From Polyangiaceae bacterium (GTDB lineage Bacteria; Myxococcota_A; Polyangia; Polyangiales; Polyangiaceae): a stretch of 64,000 bases of DNA. A program made the translations under genes and the position numbers. This document shows positions 19,701 through 27,368 of this stretch, in pieces. Numbering within the stretch: position 1 is the first letter of the stretch; the number at the start of each line of letters is the position of its first letter. The notes below the pieces were generated by a model, which was not told the DNA's origin, did no database searches, and saw only the letters and a list, made by a program, of their open reading frames with translations. The stretch is from the NCBI GenBank assembly GCA_016719945.1, contig JADJYE010000006.1, positions 310,001 through 374,000 on the forward strand, read 5' to 3'.

Positions 19701-20203
19701 TCGGGCGGGTCTACCTGGAGCGAGCTCAGCTCGCAGAGGCTCGGTCTGCGTTCGAGCGCGCGATCGAGGTCGCCTCGAAGCTCGACTATGCGGTGGTGCT
19801 CGTCGAGGCGACGTGGGGCCTGGCGGAGATCGCGCGCCGCGCAGGCGACCGCGGCGAGGCCCGCCGGCTCGCGGAGGCCGTGCTCGCGCTCGCGCAGGCG
19901 CGGGGCTATGCGGTGAGCCAGGGGCAGGCGATGCGGACGCTCGCCCTCATCGACCTCGAGGAGGTCGGCGATCCGCTCGTCGACCCTCGAGCTCGGCAGG
20001 CCGTCGCGCGGCTCGAACAGAGCGTCGAGACGATCGCGCCGACGCAGGAGAAGGACGAGCTGGCGGACGGGCTGTCCGAGCTCGCGGCGGGGCTCTTGCG
20101 CGTCGGCGAGCTCGAGCGTGCGGCGGCGCGCAGGGCGGAGGCGGTCGCGATCTACCGCGAGCTCGGGATGGTGGGTCGGCTCAAGGCGCTCGGCGCGCAA
20201 TGA
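16757..20203 (+). CDS. Ser/Thr kinase - AAA ATPase - TPR fusion regulator
   Basis: 1148 residues. Kinase domain first: glycine loop LGGGGMGVVY (13-22), K36, VHRDLKPDNIV, DFGIAR, and GTAAYVAPEQ. About 70 residues of charged, repetitive sequence are inserted between the hinge region (MELLEGETLE) and the catalytic-loop helix. Next is an AAA_16-type NTPase with Walker A AGESGVGKT near residue 388 and Walker B LLALDDLQWADE. The last ~350 residues are TPR-like helical repeats (LERAGESAASSRHYVAAAERFEQRG and similar). This is the myxobacterial cousin of kinase-ATPase (PknB plus LuxR-like ATPase) regulators that sense and integrate signals in the cytoplasm. No membrane helix is evident. Confidence 0.9.
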   Translation: MERIGPYLLERRLGGGGMGVVYAARHEVSAARVALKTLALQTPSLVASLRAEAAALSKLEHPGIVRVHEHGVHEGTPYLTMELLEGETLETAAKTLVFSRSRPLRSDPSAIGLSEVLEDETKRLATREQETRKLAPREAAPHKLAAVGPSSAASEKPRLLFDEAHMRRIAGITARIARALAYAHGEGIVHRDLKPDNIVVIGGDRPVLVDFGIARPRALVSRERLEIEREIVGTAAYVAPEQIFGEPPDPRSDLYALGCVFYRLLAERPPFVGSSAAAVLRGHVHERPAPPSTYVEGLPAEIDALVLALLAKDPRDRVPYAEDVARRIEALGLAPACTPDEPQARTYVYAPHCVGRSDEIGEVARAIDAAVGEVEGAAARGVVVTLAGESGVGKTRFVAEVVRACPRDVLVVAAESEPRGKGASGPARCVMEPLLATLLERAQGRDSRNVRRWVGPHAALLSLLAPELAAWAGDEAPPLPRPEQIGRATALALVDVVLTMSEDVPVLLALDDLQWADEITLAFVERLASDPRLGAARVAVLAAYRAEEADHGWLARGLPGAVHVRLRPLPQAAMVRAAGAMLALPDESLDHPVVHALVARASSSPFALVELTRLAALEGMLVRERGEWSLDPRATGLLEGIATGIGERIARTRLARLDDVARELVFALAVAGGRLAVDHALEVVLGPGSAPPAALEERAYSALAELVRESFVVESAPGEVSIAHDKLREAATLELPPARAAELHGRVAAVLIAASDDSAEREAEIAYHLERAGESAASSRHYVAAAERFEQRGAVAPSLACWRAALSAAGDEGKPERRVAAARLGAALVSLGQVDEGAPLLDEARVSAEGAGDLATLAAALVGLAYAAYLRGEGQALLERASRAVELAAEVGDDRLHGRAENVLGIAHGSSGRFRRAIGHYERAAELAERSGDVASLGKHRSNISINWRLLGELDRALEAARAAVSLTVKSATSHANAWSNLGRVYLERAQLAEARSAFERAIEVASKLDYAVVLVEATWGLAEIARRAGDRGEARRLAEAVLALAQARGYAVSQGQAMRTLALIDLEEVGDPLVDPRARQAVARLEQSVETIAPTQEKDELADGLSELAAGLLRVGELERAAARRAEAVAIYRELGMVGRLKALGAQ

Positions 20204-20230
20204 GCTGCGCGTCGCCCGCGGGCCCCGTCG

Positions 20231-20755
20231 TCACTTCGCGAACGCGCCGTACGCGCCCACGAAAAGCTGCTGTGACGGCCCGCCGAGGAAGACGAGCTGG
20301 TAGTGGAAGCGCACGCCGATCGGTAGCTCTTTCAGGGCACGAAATTCCAGCGTGATGGGGAGACCGACGGCCGGCATGAGGGTGTGGCCGCAGCGCTGGG
20401 GGCCGACCTCGCAGTCGACGCCGACGAGGTCGATGACGCCAGCGTCGAGCCCGACCGTGGCGAACCAGCGGGAGACGTCGACGACGTAGCCGAGTCCTGC
20501 CGTCGTGGACGGCGCGACGCGATCGTCCCCCGGGAACCCGTACAGCATCAGGTTCATGTCGACGTCGATGGCGTCGGTGATGCCATAGCGTACGTGGGCT
20601 CCGCCGCCGGTCCCGTAGCGCGCGAGGCCGCGAGGGAAGTCGATCATCGCGAAGCCGTACGAGGCGCCGAAGTGCCACTCGCGCTCGGTCGCCGCGGCGG
20701 GCGCCGCCAGCGCCAGCACGGCTGCGGCTGTGGCTGCGGCTGCGGCGGCTCTCAA
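20231..20755 (-). CDS. Small outer-membrane beta-barrel-like protein
   Basis: 174 residues from TTG 20755. An alanine-rich signal peptide ends near AAPAAA-T (about 23). The mature part has alternating polar/hydrophobic strands with glycine and aromatic ends (HFGASYGFAMIDF, GLGYVVDVSRWFATVGLD, VRFHYQLVFLG), typical of small beta-barrels, and two cysteines (VDCEVGPQRCG) that could pair. Family not recognised. It follows the DUF4846 lipoprotein gene by 12 bases and likely shares its transcript. Confidence 0.7.
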   Translation of the reverse strand: MRAAAAAATAAAVLALAAPAAATEREWHFGASYGFAMIDFPRGLARYGTGGGAHVRYGITDAIDVDMNLMLYGFPGDDRVAPSTTAGLGYVVDVSRWFATVGLDAGVIDLVGVDCEVGPQRCGHTLMPAVGLPITLEFRALKELPIGVRFHYQLVFLGGPSQQLFVGAYGAFAK

Positions 20756-20767
20756 GGCCCTTCGGTT

Positions 20768-21805
20768 CTACTTCATCCGTCGCAGGCTCGACCAAGGAAA
20801 AGGCGCAGGCCAAAACGGCGTGTCGACGGCCTCGCCATCGAGGGAGAACCAAGGACCCTTCGCGCCCGGAGGGACCAGCACCTGGAAATCCTGCGCGGGC
20901 ATGAAGCCCTGGCCGAGCAGGGCGACGCGCTCACCCTTGGCGGAGACCGCGACGTCCAAGATGAGGATGGCGTGGCCCGGGCCGCCGGGGAGCACGAAGA
21001 AATCTCCGGGCGCGAGGTCGGCCCGGTCGATCGGCGAGCTCGACTTTCGCTCCAGCGAGATCGTGCTCGCGTAGTTGAAGACCATGTCGAGGTACTTCCC
21101 GTAGGCGGCGTGGTCGCTCCCGGTCTTGCCTGTCTGCGCAAACTCGATGCCCTTGCCCTTGGGAATGGGGCGCTGCCCCGAGGCGTAGGCCGGCCACGTG
21201 GCGTAGTCGCCCGAGAGGAAGTGGTAGCCGACCGAGGCCTGCTCGCCTCGGGACCATTTCCACTCGGCGTGGAGGCGGATGACCGAGTCGGCGCATTGCT
21301 GGATGTCGAGCGGGCTGACGTCGAGCTCGGCGACCGCCGCGATGCGAGGGTCGTCCGCCTCGTGCAGCACGTCGCCGTCGTACGCGCGCACGGGGTTTCC
21401 CGGGGGCCGCAGGGGGAGCTCGCGCAAGAACGCGCCGAAGCTGCCGGCGGCGACGTCGACCCGCGAAAAGCCCTGAGGAGGCGCGAAGGTGTCCTCGAGG
21501 GGGCGGACCTTCAACCCGTCCGTCAGCCAAGCGTACCGCGCGCGCTCCTCGGGGGTGGGGGGGCGCGGTTCGACGGGTCTGGGGGCGGCCATCGGGCGCG
21601 CCGCAGGGGCGGAGGTCGCGGCCGGGTCGAGGGAGGTGGCGTGCGCGGGCGCGAACGCGACGGGCCCGGCTCCTGCGCCGGTGTCGGTGGACGAGGCGTC
21701 GGCGACCTTCGCCGTTCCGGGGGTCGGCTCGGGCGCGGCGCACCCGCTGGCGAGGGTGACGACCAGGACCGCTCTGCACCACCCTGCGCTCATCGATCGC
21801 ATCAT
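20768..21805 (-). CDS. DUF4846 domain lipoprotein
   Basis: 345 residues from ATG 21805. A signal peptide ends in LASGC, a plausible lipobox, followed by a disordered Ala/Pro/Thr stretch to about residue 95. The globular part carries the DUF4846 pattern: TPEERARYAWL, SFGAFLRELPL, PVRAYDG, ADSVIRLHAEW and GDFFVLPGGPGHAILI. DUF4846 proteins are secreted and of unknown function; the GHA segment recalls an active-site-like loop, but this is speculation. It is paired with the small barrel-like protein downstream. Confidence 0.85.
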   Translation of the reverse strand: MMRSMSAGWCRAVLVVTLASGCAAPEPTPGTAKVADASSTDTGAGAGPVAFAPAHATSLDPAATSAPAARPMAAPRPVEPRPPTPEERARYAWLTDGLKVRPLEDTFAPPQGFSRVDVAAGSFGAFLRELPLRPPGNPVRAYDGDVLHEADDPRIAAVAELDVSPLDIQQCADSVIRLHAEWKWSRGEQASVGYHFLSGDYATWPAYASGQRPIPKGKGIEFAQTGKTGSDHAAYGKYLDMVFNYASTISLERKSSSPIDRADLAPGDFFVLPGGPGHAILILDVAVSAKGERVALLGQGFMPAQDFQVLVPPGAKGPWFSLDGEAVDTPFWPAPFPWSSLRRMK

Positions 21806-22027
21806 GCCCTGGACATCGGGGCTGGCGCTCGGATTGTGACAAGCGGAAGCGCCCGTCGCGCTGGACCGGCCGGGACGCGGCGCGTGGGGAGCTCGCTGAG
21901 CTCGCGGGCTGACCGCCCGGTGGTGCGGGTCTGCCGTCCCTGCGCGCGGAAGACCCGCCACCACCAGGCTGCGTGGTGGCGAGACCGAAGGCGAAGGCGA
22001 AGCCGATGGCGAAGCCGATGACCTCCA

Positions 22028-22074
22028 GCGACGCGACCGGGGGACCTTGCGCCAATGCCCCCCGGTCGCGTCGC
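22028..22074. repeat. REP-like palindrome, copy A
   Basis: Perfect 16-base inverted repeat: arms 22028-22043 (GCGACGCGACCGGGGG) and 22059-22074, with a 15-base loop. The right half (TTGCGCCAATG then CCCC and GGTCGCGTCGCCG) is shared with copy B about 150 bases away. It can fold into a long stable hairpin on either strand. Confidence 0.75.
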
Positions 22075-22175
22075 CGCGGAAGGTCGCGCTCCAGCGCGCT
22101 TGTCCACGTTCGGTCGAGTACGCTCCAGGAAGTGCCGAAATCGCGAGGAACCGCGGCTCACCTCCGCCGCAACCC

Positions 22176-22217
22176 GCGACCCCACGAGGTGACATTGCGG
22201 CAATGTCCCCGGGTCGC
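22176..22217. repeat. REP-like palindrome, copy B
   Basis: Nested inverted repeat: inner arms GACATTGC (22191-22198) and GCAATGTC (22200-22207) around one base, outer arms GCGACCC (22176-22182) and GGGTCGC (22211-22217). The stretch TTGCGGCAATGTCCCC with GGTCGCGTCGCCG matches copy A with a few changes. Two copies in one intergenic region suggest a paired REP/BIME-like element. Confidence 0.7.
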
Positions 22218-22539
22218 GTCGCCGCCGTCTGCTCGAACTGCCCACGACCTCCCACGCGCCGACACGTCACGGTGAGGACAAGAAGCCTCACAGTTGAAGG
22301 TCTCGCCGCTGCGCCCCGACCATATTCGCAACACGGGGGCAACATGGCGTAGCCCAGCTCGCGGCCAGGTCTACCCGGGCTTGGGCGGACAGATACTCTC
22401 CGACCGTCCCTCCCGTCCACGACCTTGCGGATTCCCGGCATCGCTCACTGCGTAGGTGTAGAGCCATGCTACCCGTCATCCCGGCGTCGCTGATGGGTCA
22501 CCTTGGTTCGCATGGGCGCTCCGTGATAAGGCCGTCGTG

Positions 22540-23616
22540 ATGCTCCTCGCCCGACACGCGCTCCCCGAAATCCCCGCTCTCGCGGCCGCCGATAAGTATG
22601 CGCCGGCGGCCGTTGCGCTGCCGTTCGGCGACGCCGTGCTCGCCATCTTCGGGGCCCACACTCAGCCGATGACCGTCGCGCGCTTCGCTCCCGGTAGCGC
22701 ACCCTTGGTGCGGGAGTACCCCGCCGCCGACCCGGACGCGCTGTTCGACGAGGCCGCCCCGCGCGAGAAGGCGGGCGACTTCGATGCGTCCTCCGACGTG
22801 TACAGCCGGGTCCCGGCCAGTCGGCCCCTGCAACTCGTGGCGGTCGCGGGCGTACCGTGGCTGGTCCGCGCCGCCGGCCACGCCCGCGTCGATCCAGAGA
22901 GCCTGGACGTCATTCCCGCCGCCCGCTCCCGCGTCCGGTGGCTGCTGGCGCTGCTTGGCGACGCGATCCTCGCCGGCTCAGGCGCGGAGTACTCGAGCAG
23001 CGACGCCTTCCAGCGCTTCACGCGCGGGCCACGCGCTCTGCTCGACGGACCCATCTTCCGCACCCGGACCGGCCTCACGCGGAACAGCGACTGGATCGTC
23101 GAGGGCGAGACCTTCCCTGTCGGCAATCCAGCCACCGCGTTCACGGACGGGGTCGGCAAACTGCGCCCCTCGGGCGCATCCAGCGTCCACGCGTTCTCCG
23201 CCGCCCTCCTCGGTAGCGAGGTCATCGTCTACGGGCGCGAGATCCACCGCTCAGGCTCCAGTCGTCCGGCGCTCATCACCATCGACCTCGAGCGCGCGGA
23301 GGTGACCCGCCACGTCCCGGTGCAGCACGAGGACCCGTTTCGCGTCGCCGTCGCCGGAGGGGCCCTCCTGGGCCTAGGCGCGAAGTCGATCGTGCGCATC
23401 GACCCCGTGTCCCTCACCATCATCGACAGCGCCGATCTGCCGGCCGGTGTGCGCCTCCTCGGCCACGATGAGACGCGCGTTGTGGTCCTCCACAAGCGGA
23501 GCAAGACGCTGCTTGTGTTCGACGCGGCGCCGTTCGCCGGGGCGCTCGATGCAGCGATGGGAGGAATGGTCACCGCGCTTGCCGCCAAGCCGGAGAAGGC
23601 ACGAAAGAAGGGGTGA
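22540..23616 (+). CDS. Orphan hypothetical protein, possible beta-propeller
   Basis: 358 residues from ATG 22540 (GTG 22537 is equally possible). No signal peptide or membrane helix. Repeating short strands with GxxV/LxLxG spacing (LLGSEVIVYGREIH, AVAGGALLGLGAKSIVRIDP, LLGHDETRVVVLHKRSKTLLVFD) suggest WD40/Kelch-like blades. It ends with a basic tail (AKPEKARKKG). I do not recognise the family. It sits alone between the palindromes and the IS5 remnant. Confidence 0.6.
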   Translation: MLLARHALPEIPALAAADKYAPAAVALPFGDAVLAIFGAHTQPMTVARFAPGSAPLVREYPAADPDALFDEAAPREKAGDFDASSDVYSRVPASRPLQLVAVAGVPWLVRAAGHARVDPESLDVIPAARSRVRWLLALLGDAILAGSGAEYSSSDAFQRFTRGPRALLDGPIFRTRTGLTRNSDWIVEGETFPVGNPATAFTDGVGKLRPSGASSVHAFSAALLGSEVIVYGREIHRSGSSRPALITIDLERAEVTRHVPVQHEDPFRVAVAGGALLGLGAKSIVRIDPVSLTIIDSADLPAGVRLLGHDETRVVVLHKRSKTLLVFDAAPFAGALDAAMGGMVTALAAKPEKARKKG

Positions 23617-23639
23617 GCACCTCGAGGGACCACTTCGCC

Positions 23640-24222
23640 TGTGAGCTTGCCCCCGTCTGGCGGACAGTCGCGACGTCGAATCGATCGCTCTGATCCCATC
23701 CTTGCATGGTGAGGATGTCCTGCCGAAGCAGAAGGCCGGGCCCGAAGCGGCGCGGGGTGATCGACTCTTCATCGAGGCGGTCTTGTAGCGCGCTAGGACC
23801 GGCCTGCCCTGGCGTGATCTTCCTGAGCGGTTCGGCCCCTGGAAGTCGGTCTACAACCGGTTCGCAAACTGGGCGAAGCGAGGCCACTGGGCCACGATAT
23901 TTCGAGAGCTACGCGTCAAGGTCGACGAGACCGGCTCGATTCTCGATGGCTCCGTTGTTCGCGCTCAGCAGGATGCGTCGGGCGGAAGGGGGGGATCGAA
24001 AGCAATGCTTTGGGACGCTCTCGAGGAGGCGTTTCGACAAAGCTCCACGCCGTCGTCGACACCCAAGGCCGCCCGCTCCACCTCACGCTCTCGGCGGGCC
24101 AGCGCCACGAAATGATGATGGCCGACGAGCTGCTCGCGCAAGCTCACGGCAAGGCGGTGATCGCGGATGCGGGTTACGACTCGAACAGATTTCGCGCCGC
24201 CGTGCGGAGCCGGGGAATGAAG
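23640..24222 (+). mobile_element. Decayed IS5-family element with transposase remnant
   Basis: A broken IS5-type (IS427/IS1031-like) DDE transposase can be read across two frames. The first frame gives GDRLFIEAVL, a TAG stop, then RARTGLPWRDLPERFGPW, RFANWAKRGHWATIF and ILDGSVVRAQQDASG. After a frame change near 24000 the other frame gives ALGRSRGGVSTKLHAVVD, LTLSAGQRHEMMMADELL, IADAGYDSNRF and a cut after RSRGMK. The third catalytic region and the right end are missing; no terminal inverted repeats were found. A stop, a frame change and truncation mark it as dead. The right edge runs into a fragment of an unrelated gene on the other strand. Confidence 0.85.
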
Positions 24223-24224
24223 TC

Positions 24225-24378
24225 TGCGAAGCTGATCGCTGAGCGGCCCGTAGCCCCGCGGCAGCTTCTTGGCGAGCGCGTCAGCCTTCTCGAGCGCGTC
24301 GAGCGCCACCGCGTACGCGTCGAAACCGTGATGGGGAAAGCGGAGGAACGAGGTCTTGTCGTCTTGCCTTTGGGTCAT
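24225..24378 (-). pseudogene. Truncated four-helix-bundle protein (23S rRNA intervening-sequence protein family)
   Basis: From ATG 24378 the first ~50 residues read DKTSFLRFPHHGFDAYAVAL, then DALEKADALAKKLPRGYGPL, then SDQLRR. This is the start of the four-helix-bundle (S23/IVP) family, whose members run about 115-130 residues; the segment normally continues SDQLRRA. Here homology stops at LRR, where IS5 sequence from the opposite strand begins. The gene has lost its second half. Family members occur in 23S rRNA intervening sequences, near retroelements, or alone. Confidence 0.75.
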
Positions 24379-24798
24379 GCCCAACAACGCGCAGGATCCG
24401 TGACCGACGGGTGGCGCCGATCTCCGCCCTGAAATTCGATCCGCTTCCTGCGCCACCGCTCGGGCGCGGAGCGTGCGCGACAGGGCTGACACGAAGGCAA
24501 GACGGCGAGACCGGCCGATGACCCACAGCGAGCTCACCGAGGTCGAAGCCGCAGCCGAGATCGAAGCCGAGCTTCCGAGCCCGAGCCCCGATTCACCAGG
24601 CTCGAGGGTCGATGCCGCCCCCCACCAGACCGATGCCGCAAGTCGAGAATCGGTCGTCGACCTCGACCTCGACCTCGGCCTCGGCGATCGGGAGGTCGGT
24701 CTCGGCGAGCGGCGTGGGCGAACCAGGAACTAGGGACACCCCCTAGTCCCGTGGAAACGAAGTTTCCGCGCAAACAATGAGGGGTTCCCTTCGGGACA
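24379..24798. other. Non-coding stretch with low-complexity tract and hairpins
   Basis: No supportable gene. It holds a GAAGCC/GAGCC-rich part (24540-24600), a CGACCT tandem tract (about 24656-24684) and two small hairpins near 24729-24767. An 86-residue frame across it is Asp/Leu/Glu low complexity and was not accepted. Confidence 0.55.
24729..24767 (+). terminator. Two adjacent hairpins, terminator-like
   Basis: ACTAGGG (24729-24735) and CCCTAGT (24741-24747) form a 7-bp stem with a 5-base loop; GGAAAC (24753-24758) and GTTTCC (24762-24767) form a second 6-bp stem with loop GAA. No T-run follows, so the terminator role is uncertain. Confidence 0.35.
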
Positions 24799-24969
24799 GA
24801 GCCACGCTCAGCAACCGTCGACCTCGTGATCGGCGCCAACTCGCAGCTGCGCGCCATCGCCGAGGTCTACGCGGCGGACGACGCCAAGGAGAAGTTCGTC
24901 AAGGACTTCGCCGCGACCTGGACCAAGGTGATGAGCCTCGACCGCTTCGACCTCAAGGCGAAGCGCTGA
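24799..24969 (+). pseudogene. katG: C-terminal remnant of catalase-peroxidase KatG
   Basis: About 56 codons ending at TGA 24967-24969. The frame reads VDLVIGANSQLRAIAEVY, then AADDAKEKFVKDFAATW and TKVMSLDRFDLKAKR, which is the conserved extreme C-terminus of KatG (typically VDLVFGSNSQLRALAEVY...AWTKVMNLDRFDL). The other ~680 residues, including both peroxidase-fold halves and the haem site, are absent; upstream is the non-coding hairpin region. There is no start codon context. A clean, undecayed tail suggests a fairly recent deletion or recombination. Confidence 0.85.
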
Positions 24970-24978
24970 GAGGGGACG

Positions 24979-27141
24979 TCAGAACCTCAAGAACCGCGTC
25001 AGCTCCAGATCGTCTTCCTCTCGCGCGACCTGACGGAGCACGTCGAGCCGCTCGGACCAGACGAGATACGAGGCTTCGTCACCCCGGATGCGCGCCGCCT
25101 CGGCGCGCATGAAGGCGTAGCTTCGTAGCCGAACGCGCCGGCTGTCGAGGGCGGTGAGGGCGTCGAGCCAGATCTCGGCGCCCTCGCCGTCGGTCTCCGG
25201 ATCCAGGAGGTTCGCCGCGGCGATCAGGGTGGGCAACATGAGCGTGGGCAGGTCGCCGCGCTCTTCGAACAGGTGATAACGAAATGCCCGCCGCTCTTCG
25301 CCCGGACGGCCGAGCGCCCGGGCCCACGCGCCGAGGGTGGCGTCGAACGAGCGCGCGGCGCGAGCTCGGTAATGGGCGCGAGGATCGGCCTGGCCGGTCC
25401 AGCGGATCTCCAGCGGCCCCTCACCGAGCTCGCTGGCGAGGGCCTGGGGCGCGAAGGCGATCGACGTCCAGCGCGCGAAGCTCGTGAGATCGATGTCGTC
25501 GGTCTGTCGCGCGATCTGGGGGAGCCTGCCGGCGAGCTCCGATGCGCGCGCGCGCTGGCCCGCGGACGCCGCCACCAGCACCTCGAGCACGCTGAGCGCC
25601 ACCTCGGCGTCCGCGTCGTCCCCTGCGAGCTTCGGGGTGGCGTCGAGCAGCTCGAGCGCCCTGCGCGGATCGCCCGCGACGTACGCGGCGCTCGCGGTGG
25701 AGAGGACCTCGATGCGCTCGGACGCCCCGCTCCAGCGCGCGCCGTCGGCGGCAGCCTCGACCGCCTCCAGGACGCGCCCGTCGTTCGCGTGCTCGATCGC
25801 CGCCAGCGTGAAGAGCGCGCCGGCTGCGCCCTCGAGCGCCGCGACGTGAGCGCCAGACGCGCGGCGCGACGCCTCCGCGAGCGCGCGCGCGGCTCCGGTG
25901 AGCCACGCCGCGGGCACCACCGGCATCAGGCCCGGGCCTCTGCCGAGGAGGGTCCTCAAGGAGGCCGCCTTCGGCGCGAGCTGCCCCTCGCCGTCGCCAG
26001 TGCGAGGGATGGCCATGTCCGCGAGGGTCGCGGGCTCGAGGGGGCCGTCCGACAGGGTGACGACGGCGGCGAGCAGCATCGCGCGGGCGTAGGGCTGATC
26101 TTTGTCGAGCCGCTCACCTCCCGAGGCGCGCAGCGCGTCGATGGCGTCTCGCACCTTCGCCGCTCGATCGGCGCCGGGAGAGGCGACGCGCAGCGCCGCC
26201 AGCCTTCGCACCGTCGGCACGTCGGCGACGCCAGCGTGGGTCTCGGTCGGCAGGTCGGGCGCCTGCCCGAGCTTGGCGGCGCACGCCGTCAGCGCGGCGA
26301 ACACCTCGCCGTAGTTGCGCTGCATGTTCTCGTAGCGCTTCTCGGCGCGACCGGGCGGCACCTTCGCGAGGAGCGGGAGCCCGTCGGCCGGCGAGGTGAT
26401 GCACAGCGTGGCGCCGAGCGCGGTCACGAGATCGGCGTCGGAGGGGCTCCACGCCAGGTAGCGCGTCGCGATGTCGTCCAGGACCTCGAAGTCGGCCTCG
26501 AGGGTCGCCGCGTCGAGGACGTCGCGGCGGATGTACCAGAGGCCGAAATACTCGGGGGTCTCCATCAGCGTCGCCCGATCGCCCAGGCTGCTCGCCATCT
26601 TGCCCAGGTGGGGCGCACCCATGGCCGGGCCGAGCTCCTCGAAGGAGATGCGCCGCGAGCCCTTCTCGATCAGCTCCTGCGCCGCGCGCACCGAGGCCGC
26701 GCCCTTCACGAGCCGAGTCGAGCTCGGATCGCCGATCGCCGCGTCGAGGTAGCGGTCCATCGCCACGCGGGCCAGCAGCTCTTCGGCGCGGTAGGTCGCG
26801 TCGTGGCGCGTATACGAGTGGTCGGTCGGGTAGTCGAAACCGCGAACCAGGTAGGAGCAGTCTTCCAGGACCGGGCCGCGCGGGGCGCGGGTCTTGGCGA
26901 GGCATCGGGCGGCGAGGTCCCTGGCTCGTCGAACCGCGACCTCGGGCGCGACGACATAGCCGATGCCTGCCAGGGCGAGCGCGACGAAGAGCAAGCGGGA
27001 GCCGAGCACCTTGAGCGCGACGCCCAGGAGACGACGACCGGGGCGGCGTCGCGTGGCCGCGGCGTCGGTGGCAGCGACCGAACGGGGCGCGTCGTCGGCG
27101 GGCGGCTCCGGCCCCGGCGAGCTCGTGGGCGGGTCTTGCAT
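24979..27141 (-). CDS. Large single-pass membrane protein, TPR-like, unknown function
   Basis: 720 residues from ATG 27141, 11 bases after the zinc-ribbon gene stop. A disordered N-terminus is followed by one membrane helix (about 46-66, LGSRLLFVALALAGIGYVV), then ~650 residues of alanine-rich helices with TPR/HEAT-like periodicity (for example GDPRRALELLDATPKLAGDDADAEVAL). Two cysteine pairs occur near the N-terminal part (RCLAKTRAPRGPVLEDC; LTACAAKLG). Not recognised. Its stop is nine bases from the katG remnant on the other strand. It is the last gene of the lipB operon. Confidence 0.8.
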   Translation of the reverse strand: MQDPPTSSPGPEPPADDAPRSVAATDAAATRRRPGRRLLGVALKVLGSRLLFVALALAGIGYVVAPEVAVRRARDLAARCLAKTRAPRGPVLEDCSYLVRGFDYPTDHSYTRHDATYRAEELLARVAMDRYLDAAIGDPSSTRLVKGAASVRAAQELIEKGSRRISFEELGPAMGAPHLGKMASSLGDRATLMETPEYFGLWYIRRDVLDAATLEADFEVLDDIATRYLAWSPSDADLVTALGATLCITSPADGLPLLAKVPPGRAEKRYENMQRNYGEVFAALTACAAKLGQAPDLPTETHAGVADVPTVRRLAALRVASPGADRAAKVRDAIDALRASGGERLDKDQPYARAMLLAAVVTLSDGPLEPATLADMAIPRTGDGEGQLAPKAASLRTLLGRGPGLMPVVPAAWLTGAARALAEASRRASGAHVAALEGAAGALFTLAAIEHANDGRVLEAVEAAADGARWSGASERIEVLSTASAAYVAGDPRRALELLDATPKLAGDDADAEVALSVLEVLVAASAGQRARASELAGRLPQIARQTDDIDLTSFARWTSIAFAPQALASELGEGPLEIRWTGQADPRAHYRARAARSFDATLGAWARALGRPGEERRAFRYHLFEERGDLPTLMLPTLIAAANLLDPETDGEGAEIWLDALTALDSRRVRLRSYAFMRAEAARIRGDEASYLVWSERLDVLRQVAREEDDLELTRFLRF

Positions 27142-27152
27142 GTCGGTCTCGC

Positions 27153-27368
27153 TCAGGCGGGCTTCGCGCGCCCCGAGGAGGGGGGCGCGGCGTCCGGGCC
27201 CCAAGGTCGCGCGCCCTTCTCATAGTCGAGGCCGCAGAGGTTGCAGCAGAGGCGCTTCGATTTCGGCATGAACGGGTTCTTCGCCGTCGGCGACCGCCTC
27301 TTCGCCGGAGGACCCCCGCAGCGAGGGCACAAGAGGGCAGGATCGATCGGCTCGGCCGCGTCCGTCAC
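27153..27368 (-). CDS. Small zinc-ribbon protein
   Basis: 71 residues. Two cysteine pairs, LCPRCGGPP and CCNLCGLDYEKGARPWGP, form a zinc-ribbon knuckle pattern split by a basic loop (AKRRSPTAKNPFMPKSKR). The GTG start overlaps the lipB stop (GTGA), so it is coupled to lipB. Function unknown. Confidence 0.8.
   Translation of the reverse strand: MTDAAEPIDPALLCPRCGGPPAKRRSPTAKNPFMPKSKRLCCNLCGLDYEKGARPWGPDAAPPSSGRAKPA

Larger units (their letters stand above)
21806..22539. other. Intergenic region, non-coding, with REP-like palindromes
   Basis: 734 bases without a convincing gene; frames here are short and arginine-rich. Near 21987-22020 it has short GCGAAG/GCCGAT direct repeats, and it has two related inverted-repeat elements (listed separately). 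It separates the DUF4846 gene from a divergent orphan gene and opens the scar region that runs to about 24.97 kb. Confidence 0.6.

Noticed and set aside
22047..22352. Short arginine/proline-rich frame over the palindromes
   Set aside because: Explained by GC-rich palindrome repeats and conflicting frames on the other strand.
24473..24733. 86-codon open frame with Asp/Leu repeats
   Set aside because: Arises from CGACCT tandem repeats; no start context or family.
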